Below are positions 30,776 through 42,000 of a stretch of DNA of 64,000 bases, in pieces; the first letter of the stretch is position 1, and each line of letters begins with the position of its first letter. Both the position numbers and the translations under genes were made by a program. Origin of the DNA: Deltaproteobacteria bacterium (lineage in GTDB: Bacteria > Myxococcota > UBA727 > VGSZ01); assembly GCA_020850995.1 (NCBI GenBank), contig JADZDP010000224.1, positions 1 to 64,000 on the forward strand, written 5' to 3'. A model generated the notes under the pieces. The model did not search any database. It worked only from the letters and a program-made list of their open reading frames with translations, and was not told the DNA's origin.

Positions 30776-32193
30776 CGCGTCGAGGAACACAGCTGATCGC
30801 GCTGCTGGCGGTCGCTCTCGTGGGCAGTGCCTGCGAGACCACCGGTGGGTCCGGTGCCGGCGGCGGTTCGGTCGGCACCGGCCCGGCCACAGGCACCAAG
30901 ACCACCGAGGACGCCGCCATCGCGTTCGCGCGCGCGGCGGATCGCGCCAAGAGCAACGACCTGGGCGGCGCCGCCGATGCGTTCCGGGCCGCCGCCCAGG
31001 CCGACCCCAAGCTGGCCGTGGCGAGCCACGACCTCGGCGTCATCGCCGAGAAGCAAGGCAACACCGACGAGGCGGTGCGCGCGTATCGTGCCGCCGTCGA
31101 CGCCGACGCGACCATCGATGCCTCGGTCAACAACCTGGGGCTCTTGCTCGAGCGCGGCGGGCAGACCGAGAGCGCCAAGGCGCTCTACCTCGACGTCATC
31201 GATCGCAACCCCGAGGCGGTGTCAGCGCGCATCCGCATGGCGCGGCTCGCGCGCGCCGAGGGCGACGCCAAGACCGCCGCGCGCCTGTGCCGCGAGGCCC
31301 TGCAGTACGACGCCACGTCGCTCACCGCCTACCGCCTGTTGGCCCGCGTCTACGCCGAGGAAAAGAAGCCGCAGCTCGCGCGCCTGATCGCACAGCGCGG
31401 CTTCAAGCTCTCGCCCGACGACCCCGAGCTCAATTTCGCGCTCGCGATCGTGGCCAAGAACGAGAAGGACGTGGCCACGGCGCGCGCGCTCTGGACCAAG
31501 GTCGTCGAGAAGGACCCCGCGCACGTGGAGTCGCGCGTCGAGCTCGCCGAGCTCGCGCTGGCCAACCGCGACTGGAAGACCGCGACGGCGCAGCTGCAGG
31601 CGCTGGTGCAGGTGGAGCCGAAGAACGCGAACCTGCACAACAGCCTCGGGCTCGCGCTCAAGGGCCACGGCAAGTTCGAGGAGGCGCGCGCGTCCTACCA
31701 GCGCGCGCTCGACGCCGACGACGCCTTCGCCAACGCGGCGCTCAACCTCGGGATCCTCGAGCTGCGCCACCTCCAGAACCCCGCGGCCGCGCAGCAGGCG
31801 CTCGAGCGCTACCTCGCCAAGACCTCGAGCCCCATCAAGGAGGCGGACGAGCTGCTCAACGAAGCGAAGATGCTCATCCAATCGCAGTCCGAAGAGAAGC
31901 GCATGCTCGAGGAGGCCAAGAAGGCGGAGGAAGAGGCGGCCCGCCAGGCGGCCGAGGAGGCCAAGAACCCCAAGCCTCCCGAGCCGACCGAGGCCGCGCC
32001 GCCCGCCGAGGCGCCGCCCGCCGAAGCCGCCCCTGCAGGCGAGGCACCGCCCGCCGAGGCCGCGCCCGCCGAGCCGCCGCCCGCCGAAGCGGCGCCCGCC
32101 GAGCCGCCGAAGAAGAAGAAGAAGAAGTCGAAGGAAAAAGCCAAGGACAAGGACAAGGCCCCTGACAAGGACGACAACTTCTACAAGGACTGA
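30772..32193 (+). CDS. gltE: Gliding motility TPR lipoprotein GltE (AglT)
   Basis: A 473-residue lipoprotein: the signal ends ALVGSAC (Cys21), followed by a Gly/Thr spacer. About eight TPR units fill residues 45-340 (ASHDLGVIAEKQGNTDEAVRAY, LHNSLGLALKGHGKFEEARASY). A coiled coil (EEKRMLEEAKKAEEEAARQ) leads to a Pro/Glu/Ala repeat (APPAEAPPAEAA units) and a Lys-rich end. Lipid anchor, TPR number and position after gltD match AglT/GltE, which is needed for gliding in M. xanthus. A weak hairpin (32205-32221) follows, then the small cglF-type genes. Confidence 0.8.
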   Translation: MTRRGTQLIALLAVALVGSACETTGGSGAGGGSVGTGPATGTKTTEDAAIAFARAADRAKSNDLGGAADAFRAAAQADPKLAVASHDLGVIAEKQGNTDEAVRAYRAAVDADATIDASVNNLGLLLERGGQTESAKALYLDVIDRNPEAVSARIRMARLARAEGDAKTAARLCREALQYDATSLTAYRLLARVYAEEKKPQLARLIAQRGFKLSPDDPELNFALAIVAKNEKDVATARALWTKVVEKDPAHVESRVELAELALANRDWKTATAQLQALVQVEPKNANLHNSLGLALKGHGKFEEARASYQRALDADDAFANAALNLGILELRHLQNPAAAQQALERYLAKTSSPIKEADELLNEAKMLIQSQSEEKRMLEEAKKAEEEAARQAAEEAKNPKPPEPTEAAPPAEAPPAEAAPAGEAPPAEAAPAEPPPAEAAPAEPPKKKKKKSKEKAKDKDKAPDKDDNFYKD

Positions 32194-32313
32194 GGGCGAG
32201 CGGCGTGGGTTCTTTCCCCACACCTACGCCTCCGTCGACGATCCGAGCCTGGCGCCGTTCTGGCGGCCGCGCGAAGGGCTCGTGCTAGTGTCATTCTGCG
32301 CTGGAGGTGCGTG

Positions 32314-32580
32314 ATGCGTGCGCGTGTGCTCGCGGTGGTTGCGGTGTTGGCGCTCGCCATGCCGGCCTTCGGCCAAGACGGCAAGGACGTCGTCAGCGAG
32401 GGGGGCGTGTCCTACAACCGCAAGACCGTGATCAACTTCGAGGACGACACCATCGAGGGAGATCTCAAGACGCCCGACGCCGTTTACCTCGAGGCCCGGA
32501 AGAAGATGCGGCACCGCAGCTTGATCCGCATCCGCACCGACTTCCGCAGGGAGGTCCTCGGCTCCATCGCGAACCTGTGA
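32314..32580 (+). CDS. cglF: Small exported gliding protein, CglF/GltF type (copy 1)
   Basis: An 88-residue protein with a signal peptide (ending PAFGQ) and an ATG at 32314 six bases after GGAGG (32303-32307). The mature 65 residues carry NRKTVINFEDDTIEGDLKTPD, a charged RKKMRHRSLIRIRTDFRREVL segment and a short hydrophobic end. This pattern (TVIDF...IEGxL..P, then RSLIxLRxDF) is that of CglF, a small M. xanthus protein needed for contact-stimulated gliding. The place between gltE and gltG is where gltF sits in M. xanthus. It likely lies in the periplasm or at the outer membrane. A second copy follows. Confidence 0.7.
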   Translation: MRARVLAVVAVLALAMPAFGQDGKDVVSEGGVSYNRKTVINFEDDTIEGDLKTPDAVYLEARKKMRHRSLIRIRTDFRREVLGSIANL

Positions 32581-32605
32581 TGGGCCGGCCCTCGAGAGGA
32601 GCAGG

Positions 32606-32860
32606 ATGAAGGTACTGATCATGGTCGCTCTGGGATGCACGTCGCTGGCGCTGGCCTCCCCCGCGCAGGCGCAGGAGAGCGGCAGGCAAGGGGCCGACCG
32701 GCGCACGGTCATCGACATGGGTGAGGACGTCATCGAGGGCAGCCTGCGGGCCCCCGACGGGATCGTGGTTCCACCTCCAATTCGCAATCAATTCAGGTCC
32801 TTGATTCAGCTGAGGCAGGACTTCCGCCGGGAGATCCTGGCCTCGGGCGCGCAGCTATAG
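32606..32860 (+). CDS. cglF: Small exported gliding protein, CglF/GltF type (copy 2)
   Basis: An 84-residue paralogue of the previous gene, 25 bases downstream with a GAGGAG ribosome site. The signal peptide ends PAQAQ. Shared blocks are RRTVIDMGEDVIEGSLRAPDG and FRSLIQLRQDFRREILASGAQL; the middle (VVPPPIRNQ) differs from copy 1 (YLEARKKMR). The tandem pair looks like a duplication that has diverged, so the two may have split roles or form a heteromer in the gliding complex. Confidence 0.65.
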   Translation: MKVLIMVALGCTSLALASPAQAQESGRQGADRRTVIDMGEDVIEGSLRAPDGIVVPPPIRNQFRSLIQLRQDFRREILASGAQL

Positions 32861-32957
32861 GCGGGGGATCCCCGTCGGAACCCGCGACCGCGGGAGATGG
32901 TCTGAGTCGGTGGTACGTGGGCGGTAAGGCGTCGAGCGCGGTCTGGCGGAGGAGTGC

Positions 32958-35135
32958 ATGGCACGGTCGATCGGCATCAAGGTGCATCGCGGGACTGACC
33001 TGGTGGAGAGCCAGGTCTTCGAGCGGGACATCATCAAGATCGGGCGCCTGGCCTCGGCCCACCTGCGCCTCGAGGACCCAAAGGTGTCGCGCATCCACGC
33101 GGTCATCGACATCGCCAACGGCACCGAGGTGTCGATCATCGACATGGGCTCCGCCGAGGGCACGCGCGTCAACGGCGAGAAGGTGAGCCGCGTGCGTCTC
33201 AAGCACGGCGACGAGGTCGGCCTGGGTGACTCGCGACTCATCGTGGTGCTCGACGATGGCGAGATCGCGGCGCTCCGGGGGGCGGGCGCGCCGGCCTCTG
33301 CGCCCTCGGGCCAGACGCAGGTGACCGAACAGGTCGCCGCCCCCTCCCCGTTCGAGGGCGGCCTGTCGGCGCACACCGGCGTGTTCACTCCGCCCGCCGC
33401 GGTGGCCGCGGGCTCCACCGGCGCCAGCGGCGTCTTCACCTCCGGTGACACCGACGTGGCGGCGCTGCGTGCCGAGCTGGCGGCCACGGCCCCGCCGGCC
33501 CCCACCACCGACGTGTTCGCTGGCGCGCCCCCCGAGCCACCGCCGCCGCCGTCCTTCTCGGCACCAAAGACCGCCGCGGTGCCACAGCCGCCGCCGCCCC
33601 CCGTCACCGCGCCGCCAGCGGCGCTAGCAAAGCCCGCCGCCCTTGCAGCGCCAGCGGCGTCGGCTCCACCGGCGGCCGCCAAGCCGCCGCAGCGCCCAGC
33701 TGCGGCCCGCGCGGTCAGCGCGCCGCCACAGACCGCAGAGACGGGTCCGCAACCGGCGTTGATCGTCGCCGCGCCGCCGCTGCCCCCCATCCCCGAAGAT
33801 CGCATCACGTCGGAGAACCGCTACGTCGAGGTGTCGCTGCGCTGGGGCGCCGACGTCATCGAGTGCAAGCGCATTCGCAACGTGCCCAAATTTTCCATCG
33901 GCACCGCCAAGACCGACGACCTCCAGATGCCGCTCGAGGGCGTGGCGTCGTCGTCGAGCTTCGACCTGTTGCGCTCCTCACAGGGCGGGGGCTGGACGCT
34001 GCGCTACACGCCGCGCATGTCGGGCAACCTCACCCGCGGTGACAAGAGCGTGCCACTGGCGCAGGCCGGTGGCACGCCGGACGGCGAGGGCGCCGCGCTG
34101 CCGTTGACCGACGACACCGTGGTCACGCTGTCGTTCGGCAACTTCACCCTCGAGGTGCGGGTGGTGCCGAAGTCGCGTGTCCTGCCCATCGCGCCCATCT
34201 TCGACGTGCTGTGGGCCAACACCGCGGTGGTGACGATGTTCGCCACCGCGGCCACGCTCGCCGTCGTCACGCTCATGCCGCTGGGCCTCGACTCGATGGA
34301 GGACGACCTCCTCACCAACGCGTCGAAGTTCCAGACCCTCATCTTGAAGCCGCCACCCAAGGACAACAGCTTCCTGAACAAGCTGAAGGGCCCAAAGCAA
34401 GAGAAGCAGGCCCACAAGAACGACCAGGGCAAGGCCGGCGACAAGAAGATGAAGGAAGACACCAAGAGCCGCATGGCAGTGAAGGCCGAGAAGCCGAGCG
34501 ACGAGCAGGTGGTGGCGAGCAAGCTCTCGGCGCTGTTCGGCGACCAGAGCGGCGGCATCGCCCAGATCTTCGGCGACAACTCCGGCGGCGGTGAGCTCGA
34601 GGCCGCGCTCGGCGGCATCGACGGCGGTCGCGTGGGCGCCTCGGCTGGCATGGGTGGCCTCGGCCTGCGCGGCGGCGGCCCGGGCGGCGGCGGCACCGGC
34701 ATCAACACCCTCGGCACTGGCAAGATCGGCACGCGCGGCCGCGGCAGCGGCGAGGCGGGCTACGGCTCGGGCGAGGGCGGCCTCGGCGGCAAGACCGACC
34801 GCGACGTCACCATGACGCAGGGGACGCCCGTCATCCTTGGCTCGCTCGACAAGGAGATCATCCGGCGCATCGTGCAGGAGCACGCGTCGCAAATCCGCTA
34901 CTGCTACGAGAAGGAGCTGACCCGCACGCCCGGCATCTTCGGCAAGATCGTGGTGAAGTGGGTCATCAACGGCGAGGGTAAGGTGACCCAGGCGCAGACG
35001 GCAGAGACGCAGATGCGCAACGCCAACGTCGAGGGCTGCCTGGCGACCAAGATCAAGACCTGGGTGTTCCCGAAGCCCAAGGGCGGCGGCATCGTCATCG
35101 TGAACTACCCCTTCGTGTTCAAGCAGAGCGGCTGA
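32958..35135 (+). CDS. gltG: Gliding motility inner-membrane protein GltG (PglI), FHA and TonB-like
   Basis: A 725-residue protein. An FHA domain fills about residues 5-95 (KIGRLASAHLRL, VSRIHAVID, GTRVNGEKV), so the N-terminus is cytoplasmic and may read phosphothreonine. A long Ala/Pro linker follows, then a second beta-rich domain (about 285-405), one membrane helix (about 415-440), a Lys-rich periplasmic stretch, a Gly-rich linker (about 550-615) and the AgmX/PglI C-terminal domain (about 626-725) with VQEHASQIRYCYEKEL and the paired Cys. This TonB-like tail is thought to carry motor force to outer-membrane partners. The order after the CglF genes matches M. xanthus pglI. Confidence 0.85.
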   Translation: MARSIGIKVHRGTDLVESQVFERDIIKIGRLASAHLRLEDPKVSRIHAVIDIANGTEVSIIDMGSAEGTRVNGEKVSRVRLKHGDEVGLGDSRLIVVLDDGEIAALRGAGAPASAPSGQTQVTEQVAAPSPFEGGLSAHTGVFTPPAAVAAGSTGASGVFTSGDTDVAALRAELAATAPPAPTTDVFAGAPPEPPPPPSFSAPKTAAVPQPPPPPVTAPPAALAKPAALAAPAASAPPAAAKPPQRPAAARAVSAPPQTAETGPQPALIVAAPPLPPIPEDRITSENRYVEVSLRWGADVIECKRIRNVPKFSIGTAKTDDLQMPLEGVASSSSFDLLRSSQGGGWTLRYTPRMSGNLTRGDKSVPLAQAGGTPDGEGAALPLTDDTVVTLSFGNFTLEVRVVPKSRVLPIAPIFDVLWANTAVVTMFATAATLAVVTLMPLGLDSMEDDLLTNASKFQTLILKPPPKDNSFLNKLKGPKQEKQAHKNDQGKAGDKKMKEDTKSRMAVKAEKPSDEQVVASKLSALFGDQSGGIAQIFGDNSGGGELEAALGGIDGGRVGASAGMGGLGLRGGGPGGGGTGINTLGTGKIGTRGRGSGEAGYGSGEGGLGGKTDRDVTMTQGTPVILGSLDKEIIRRIVQEHASQIRYCYEKELTRTPGIFGKIVVKWVINGEGKVTQAQTAETQMRNANVEGCLATKIKTWVFPKPKGGGIVIVNYPFVFKQSG

Positions 35136-35167
35136 GCCGCGACCGAGCAGCGGGTGCTGCCGCGGAG

Positions 35168-35192
35168 GCGGCGGGGGCAACCCCGCCGCTTT
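35168..35192 (+). terminator. Hairpin terminator after gltG
   Basis: GCGGCGGGG (35168-35176), tetraloop GCAA and CCCCGCCGC (35181-35189) form a perfect 9-bp stem with a GNRA loop, followed by TTT. The U-tract is short, so termination may be partial. It splits gltG from gltH. Confidence 0.6.
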
Positions 35193-35310
35193 GCGTCTCT
35201 CGAGCGCCCGCCAACGACGGGGGAGCGGCGCGCGCGCCATCGCTGCCGGTGTGCTGATGGCAAGCGTGGGTTTGCGCCCTCATAGCTTCGCTGGGCCGGG
35301 CCCCGGGGAA

Positions 35311-35341
35311 TTGGCGGCCTGCGGGGAAAACGCGCTATAGC
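35311..35341 (+). promoter_or_regulatory. Weak candidate promoter for gltH-gltI
   Basis: TTGGCG (35311-35316), a long 19-bp spacer and TATAGC (35336-35341) lie after the gltG terminator and 23 bases before the gltH start. The predicted leader is about 17 nt with GAGGA near 35353. Confidence 0.3.
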
Positions 35342-35364
35342 CGAGCGAACAGCGAGGACGGCAC

Positions 35365-36039
35365 ATGGCATCTGCGCACGGCAGATCGCTCGGGTTTTGG
35401 TGTGCGGCGATGCTTTGCGCAGCGGGGGTGGCTCGCGCGCAGGGCCTGTCATCGAACGCCGAGGAGCCGCGGGCGGGCGAGGAGATCAAGGGTGACACGC
35501 GCGTCGCCGAGATCGACGAGATCGAGCGCGGCTTCTACCTCTCCGTCGACTACGGACCGAACTACTACCTGAACCTGCCGGGCGCGGGCTTCGTGGAGAT
35601 GAACCCGAACTGGGTGCACCCGGGCACGCGCATGGGCGTGCGCGTCGGCTACGACGTGCTCAACAACGTGCAGCTCGAGGGCTTCGTGCTCGCCAACTTC
35701 AACGAGGGCGAGATCGACGCCGAACAGGCGCAGCAGGGGCAGCTCACCGGCGACCTCGCGCACTTCGCGCCGGGCGCCGCCGTGCGCTTCGACTTCATCA
35801 CCTCCGAGGACCAGCGCTTCTTCTCCTTCGTGCGCGCCGGCGTCGGCTACGCGCTCTGGTTCCCGTCGGAGCTGGCCGGCGGCTCGGTGGGCAGCGTGCA
35901 CACCGACGCGTCGCTCGGCATCGAGTACTACACCAAGCTGCGTCACCTTTCGGCTGGCCTCGAGGTCGACTTCCAGGCGCTGCTTGCGCCCATGGCCTTT
36001 GGCTTCCAGATCTACCCGACCCTCAAGTACACCTTCTGA
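35365..36039 (+). CDS. gltH: Gliding motility outer-membrane beta-barrel GltH (CglE-type)
   Basis: A 224-residue exported protein; the signal peptide ends GVARAQ near residue 27. The mature part starts with a polar stretch and then EIERGFYLSVDYGPNYYLNLPG, followed by eight or so alternating strands and a C-terminal aromatic end (YPTLKYTF), typical of a small outer-membrane barrel. The position between gltG and gltI matches gltH, which together with GltA and GltB forms the outer-membrane part of the M. xanthus gliding machine; I believe the same family is also called CglE. The stop overlaps the gltI start by one base, so the two are translationally coupled. Confidence 0.72.
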   Translation: MASAHGRSLGFWCAAMLCAAGVARAQGLSSNAEEPRAGEEIKGDTRVAEIDEIERGFYLSVDYGPNYYLNLPGAGFVEMNPNWVHPGTRMGVRVGYDVLNNVQLEGFVLANFNEGEIDAEQAQQGQLTGDLAHFAPGAAVRFDFITSEDQRFFSFVRAGVGYALWFPSELAGGSVGSVHTDASLGIEYYTKLRHLSAGLEVDFQALLAPMAFGFQIYPTLKYTF

Positions 36040-39000
36040 TGAGCTCGACCCCGCCCACCGCGCAGCCCGAGTCGATCGAGCTGGCCCCGCCGGCGGACGG
36101 CGTCGACGTGCGGGCTGCCCTGCTGTCCGCGTCGCAGGCCATCGCCAGTGGTGACGCGAAGGTGGGGTTGTCCAAGCTGGCCGAGGCGCTCGGCGGCGTG
36201 CGCGACCTCGCGAGCGCGGTGCCCATCCTGGTGCAGGCGCTCGAGGCACATCGCCAGGCGCCGGGCGAGGTGGAGAATGCGGTGGCGCTGTTCGTGCGGG
36301 CCGAGGAGCGCTTCGGCTCCACCGCCGACATCCTGCTCGGGCGCGCCGACCTGCACGAGGCCGCGGGCCACTACGAGGCGGCGGTGGCCGCGCTCCAGCG
36401 CCTCGCTGCCATCGTCACGGACGACGGCAAGAAGGCCGCGCTCCTTGAGCGCATGGGCGACGTCTCGGCCGGCCCCCTGGCGCAGCCGCAGCAGGCCCTC
36501 ATCCACTACCAGGCAGCGTTCCGCGCCGACCGGAGAAACCGCACCGCGGTACGCAAGGCGACGCGCATCTATCTCGAGCAAGGGCGCGAGGAGCAGGCGA
36601 AGCAGTTGCTCGACCTCGAGATGGAGCAACTCGCCGACCCGAGCCTCGGCGGCGGCGACGAAGCAACGCGCAAAGAGCTCGCCGAGCTCTACCTGCGCAT
36701 CGCCGAGACGCTGCTGGTGCGGCCGAGCGCGCACGTCATCGCGCGCGATGCGGCGGTGCGTGCCGAACAGTTGCAGCCCGAGCTCGCGCGTGCCCGCACC
36801 CTGCAGACCGACGTCGACGCCTTCCCGCAGACCTGGAAAGAGCACGTGCGACGCCTGCGCGACGCGGCGCTCGACGCGCGCGACAAGCGCGAGGCCGCGC
36901 GGCGTTACCTCGCCATCGCGCAGGTCTACGCCGCGTACTCGCCCAAGGACGCGCAGATCGACCAAAACGTCGAGAAGTGCCTCTTGCTCTCGCCCGGCTA
37001 CCGGCCGGCGCTCAAGTTCCTCGAGCACCTGGCACGCGACGAGGGCAAGCTGCCGGAGTTCATCGAGCGCCTGAAGAAGCAGGCGGAGGCCGTGCGCGCT
37101 GTCGACGTGGCCGTCGACATGTGGCTGTTCGTCGCGCTGTTGCTCGCGGAGCGCGGCGCGCCACCCGACGACGTGGCCGCAGCGTACGAGAAGGTGCGGC
37201 GCGTCGACCCGCGCAACGTCGCTGCCATCCACGCGCTCACCGAGCTGCACCTGGAGCAGGGCCGCTACGACAAGGCCGCGGTGGTGATGGAGGCCTTCCT
37301 CCAAGAGACCAGCGATCTGCCCGCCAAGAAGGCGACGCTGCGGCAGCTGGCGCGCTTGTACGAGGCCGAGATCAAGGACCACACCAAGGCCGCCGAGCGC
37401 CTCGAGCAGCTCCACGAGCTCGAGCCCGACGACGACGGCGTGGTTGCGCAGCTCGCGGAGCTCTACGACCGGCAGGGCCAGGAGCCGAAGCTGGCGGAGA
37501 TGCTCGAGGAGCAGCTCAAGCAGGCGCGCAAGCAGGATCCGGCGTTGGAGGCGCGCCTGCTCGAGCGGCTCGTTGGCTTGTACCAAGGCAGCCTGGCGGC
37601 GCCCGACAAGGCGTTCAACGCCGCGCGACGCCTGTTCGTGCTGCAGCCGCGCGAGAGCCTCGAGGCCGAGCTCGGTCGCCTGGGCGACGCCCTGGCGCGC
37701 ACCGGCGACCTGGCGCAGACCTACCTCGAGGCCGCGCAGCGGGTCCCAGCCGACAGTCGTCGCTTGCGCGTGCGCGCCGCGCAGCTCTTCTTGGGGGCCG
37801 GCGACCGCAAACGCGCGCGCGCCGTCATCGACCTGCTCCTCGAGGCAGACGCGCGCGACAAGGACGCCCTGTCGTTGCTCGATGCGCTGATGGCGCGGGA
37901 CGCATCGCCCGAGGAGCACGCATCGGTGCTCGAAGGTCGCCTCAAGGCCAGCGATGACCCCCGGGAGCGCGCGGCGACCCTGTTGGCGCTGGCCGAGGTG
38001 CTCACGAAGCTGCGCCGCACCGATGACGCCGTGGCCCGCCTGCACGAGGTGCTCGAGCTCGACAGCGGCGTGCGCGCCGCTCACGAGAAGCTCGAGGCCT
38101 TGCTCAAGCAGCATGAGCGCTGGCCCGAGCTGGCCGACGCCCTCGAGCGACGCGTGCGCGTCGAGCAGGACCTCGCGAGCACGCAGCCTGCGGCCGAAGC
38201 CGAGGCGCTCGCCGCCATGGGTCGGCTGGCACGCATCTACGAGGAGAAGCTGGTACGCGGCGACGATGCCGGCCAGCTGTACCTGCGGCTGCACGAGGGC
38301 AAGGCGAGGGCAGGCGAGACCGACGTCGAGGTGCTGCGCGCGCTCGAGCGTTTCCTGGCGCGCGGCACCCTGATAGTGCCCATCGCCGAGGCGCTGCAGC
38401 CCTACTACGCACAAGTGGGCGCGTTCCGAAAACAGGTCGAGATGATGGCGTTGCGCCACGCCGCCGAAGAGAACCCGCAGCGGCGCGCCTCGCTGGCACA
38501 GGCCATGGCGGGCATCCTCGAAGACCGCTTGCGCGCGCCGCGCGAAGCCTTCGACGCCTGGGCCGAGGCCCTCCTCGATCAGCCCCAGAGCGCCGAGGTG
38601 CTGGCCGAGTGCGTGCGCCTCGCGCAATCCGCCAACGCGTATGCGCGCTTTGCCGAAGTGTTGGCCAAAGCGGCGGATCGGCTGCCCGACGGACCGCAGA
38701 AGAACCAGATGATGGAGCGCCGCGCGCAGCTCCTCGACGGCGTGCTCGGCGATCAGGCCAGCGCCATCGACGCCCACAAGGCCATCCTCGAGAAATCCCC
38801 CAACGCGGTGGCGTCGCTCGACGCCCTCGCCGACATCTACGCCAAGCGCGACGCCTGGACCGATCTGGTCGACGTGCTGGAGCGGCGTATCGCGGTGACG
38901 CCCGCCGATGAGGCGGGGCCCTTCGCCGCGCGCTTGGGGCTGGTCGTTGCCGAGCGCCTCGACGACGTCGCGGCGGCGCGGCCCTGGCTCGAGCAGGCCC

Positions 39001-42000
39001 TCAAGAGCAAGAAGCCGCCCTCCGGCGACGCGCGCAACGCCGCGCTGCGCCACCTGATCGCCGTCTATCAAGCGCAACGCGACGCCGGCGAGGAAGGCGC
39101 CCTCGAGCAGCTCGCATGGGCGCTCTCCGAGATGGCGAGCCAGCTCGCCGGCAAGGAGCGGAGCGCCGCCCGCGCCGAGCTCGGCGATGTGTTGCGTGCG
39201 CAGCAGAAGTTCCGTGAGGCGCTGCAGGCCTATGAGGCGGCGCTCGCCAACGACGAGGGACAGGCGCTCGCGCTGGCCGGCATCCGCGCCGTGCTCGACG
39301 ACGCGAACGCCTCCACCCCCGAACGCACCGCCGCGGCCCGGTCACTGCTGCAGAAGTACGACGCACAAGGCAATGTGGTCGGTCGCGCCCACGTGCTCGA
39401 GGTGCAGCTCGCGCTCGAGTCGAGCCCGCAGGTGCGACGCGCATTGGTGGGCCAGATCGCCACCCTGCTGGTCGAGCAGCTCGAGCAGCCCGACGAGGCC
39501 TTCACGCTGCAGCTCAAGCAGCTCGCGGCCGACCCCGAGGACGAGCAAGCGCGCGCCAACGTCGAGGCGCTCGTGGGCGCGCTCGGCCGGGTCGAGGAGC
39601 TGGCGGCCCTCTATCAAGAGCTGCGCAGCCACGCGAAACCCGATGTGGCGCTGCGCTATGCCGAGCGACTGGCCGAGCTGACGGTGCAGCGCGGTGATCT
39701 CGACGGTGCCATCGAAGCGCTGCGCTTCATCGCGACGCTGCAGCCGAACGCCACGGGCCCCTGGGAGCGCATGGCGGCGCTGTGCGAGCGCCGTAACGAC
39801 GCTGCGGGCTTGGCGAGCAGTATCGAGAAGCTCGCCGAGCTATCGACCGGGGCGCAGAAGCTCGCGCACCTGCTCGATCTGGCGGAGGTGTACTTCGAGT
39901 CGCTCGAGGACGATCCGCGGGGTCTCGACACGCTGCGCGCGGCCCATGCGCTCGCACCCGAGGACGACGGTGTGCTCGCGCGCCTCGAGGCGCGCCTGCG
40001 GCTGGGTCACGCAGATACGCCCGAGCTCGCGGCCGTGCTGGAGCGGCGCGCACTCTTGCAGACCAACCCGTCAAACAAGGCGGCGTTTCTCACCGAGCTC
40101 GGGCTCTTGCTGCTCCGTGGCAACGACATTGGCGGCGCCGTCGCCGCGCTCACTGAGTCGTTGCGCGTGGAGCGCGACGGCAACAACACGGCGCGCGCCG
40201 GCGAAGCGCTGCAGCGTATCGCCAGCCGCGACGACGAGGCGGGCCGACAGGCGCTCGACGCCATCATCGAACATCACCGCGCGCAGAAGGCCTGGCAGCC
40301 GCTGGTCGACTCGCTCGAGATCGCGGCCACCAAACGCGCCGTTGGCGAGGAGCGCGCGCACCTGCTCGACGAGATCTCGCAGATGCACGAGAGCGCGCTG
40401 CGCGTACCGCAGCTCGCCTTCATGGCGACCAGCCGCGCCCTGCGCGACGCGCCCACGCCGGAGCGACTGGCGCGCCTTCAGGCCCTGGCGGAACAGACCG
40501 ACGCCTGGGCCGACCTGCTCGAGGTGCTTGAGGATGTGGCCGAAGCGAACGTCGAGCACGAGCGCGAGACCGCCATGCACTTCCTCCGCGAGGCAGCGGC
40601 GGTCGCCGAGCGCATCGACGACAAAGAGGCGCAGGTGCGCGTGGCCGAGGCGGTGCTTCGCCTCGACCCGGCGGATGGCACAGCGCTGAGCGCGCTCGAG
40701 AAAGTGCACCGCGCCGAAGTGGACAAACGCGCGCTGGTGGAGGTGCTCGGGCGCCGAGCGGCGGCGGCCGCCACTCCGGCGGCGCGCCGCGACGCGCTCT
40801 TCGAGATGGCGCGCCTGCTGTTCGTCATCGACGACGCCGGTGCGGAGCACGCGCTTCGCCAGATGCTCGAGATCGACGAGCGCGACACCGAGGCGCTCAA
40901 GGCGCTCGACGACCTGTACGAGCGCACGGGCAATTCGGCGGCGCTGGCCGAGGTCATGAGTGCGCGGATCCAGATGGAGCCCCTCGCCGAGGCGCGCGTA
41001 ACGCTGCGCGCCCGCCTCGGGGTGCTGCTGTTGCGCCGCCGGGGTGACCCTGCCGGCGCGCTCGATGTGCTGCGCCAGGCCGTGCGCGAGGCGCCCCACG
41101 TGCAAGACCTGCGGCCCGCGCTCGAGGTGCTGGTGGAGCACGCGCGCACGCGAGGCGCGCCCCCGGTGGGCGACGCCGCCGCGCTGCTCGAAGACGTGCT
41201 GCGCGCCCAAGGCGACCTCGTGGGCGTGCCGCAGATGATCGAGCTGCGGCTGTCGGCCGAACCCGACCATGCTGCGCGCGCCACCTTGCTCCTCGAGATC
41301 GCGCAGGTGCAGGAGAAGCTCGGACAGCCGGCGCTCGGCTTCATGACCATCTGCCGCTCCATCAAGGAGCTGCCTGACGACCCGTCGCTGCGCGCGGAGG
41401 CCGAGCGCCTGGCGAACGCCACCGACAACCTCGAGGCGCTCGCGCTGGTCTACGAGGATGTGCTCGACTCGGTGCGCGACGCCGCCACGCGCATCGCGTT
41501 GCACAAGCGCATCGCCGACGTCGCCGAGCGCGTGCAGGGCGAGCCCGAGGCGGCGCGCGAGCGTTTGCTTGCCGCCGTGCAGGCCGGCGCCGACGACGTC
41601 GGCACGCTGCAAGACCTGGTGCGGCTCACGCGCCGCGCCAACCGCGCCGAGGACCTTTCGGACGCGCTTGGGCGCCTGGCCGCCGCCGCCGCCCGCAACG
41701 GCAACATCGAGCTCGCGAAGGAGACGCTCGGCGAGCGCTGCGACGTCGACGAACAGCTCGGCAACCTGACGGACGCCATCGAGTCTGCGCGGCAGGTGAT
41801 CACGCTCGACAACCGCGACCAGGGCGCGCGCGTCACGCTCGAGCGCCTGTACAACCGCGCTGAGCGCTGGCCCGAGCTCGGTGAGCTCCTGGGGTGGCTC
41901 GCGCAAGAGGCGGCGACGCCGGACGAGCGCGCGGCGGTGCTGGCGCGCCTGGTGTACCTGCAGCTCGAGCGCCTGCGGGACTTCGGGGGCGCGCTCCACT

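Noticed and set aside
28109..30790. An 893-codon minus-strand frame opposite gltD
   Set aside because: Antisense frame without domain signal, covered by a convincing exported TPR gene on the plus strand.
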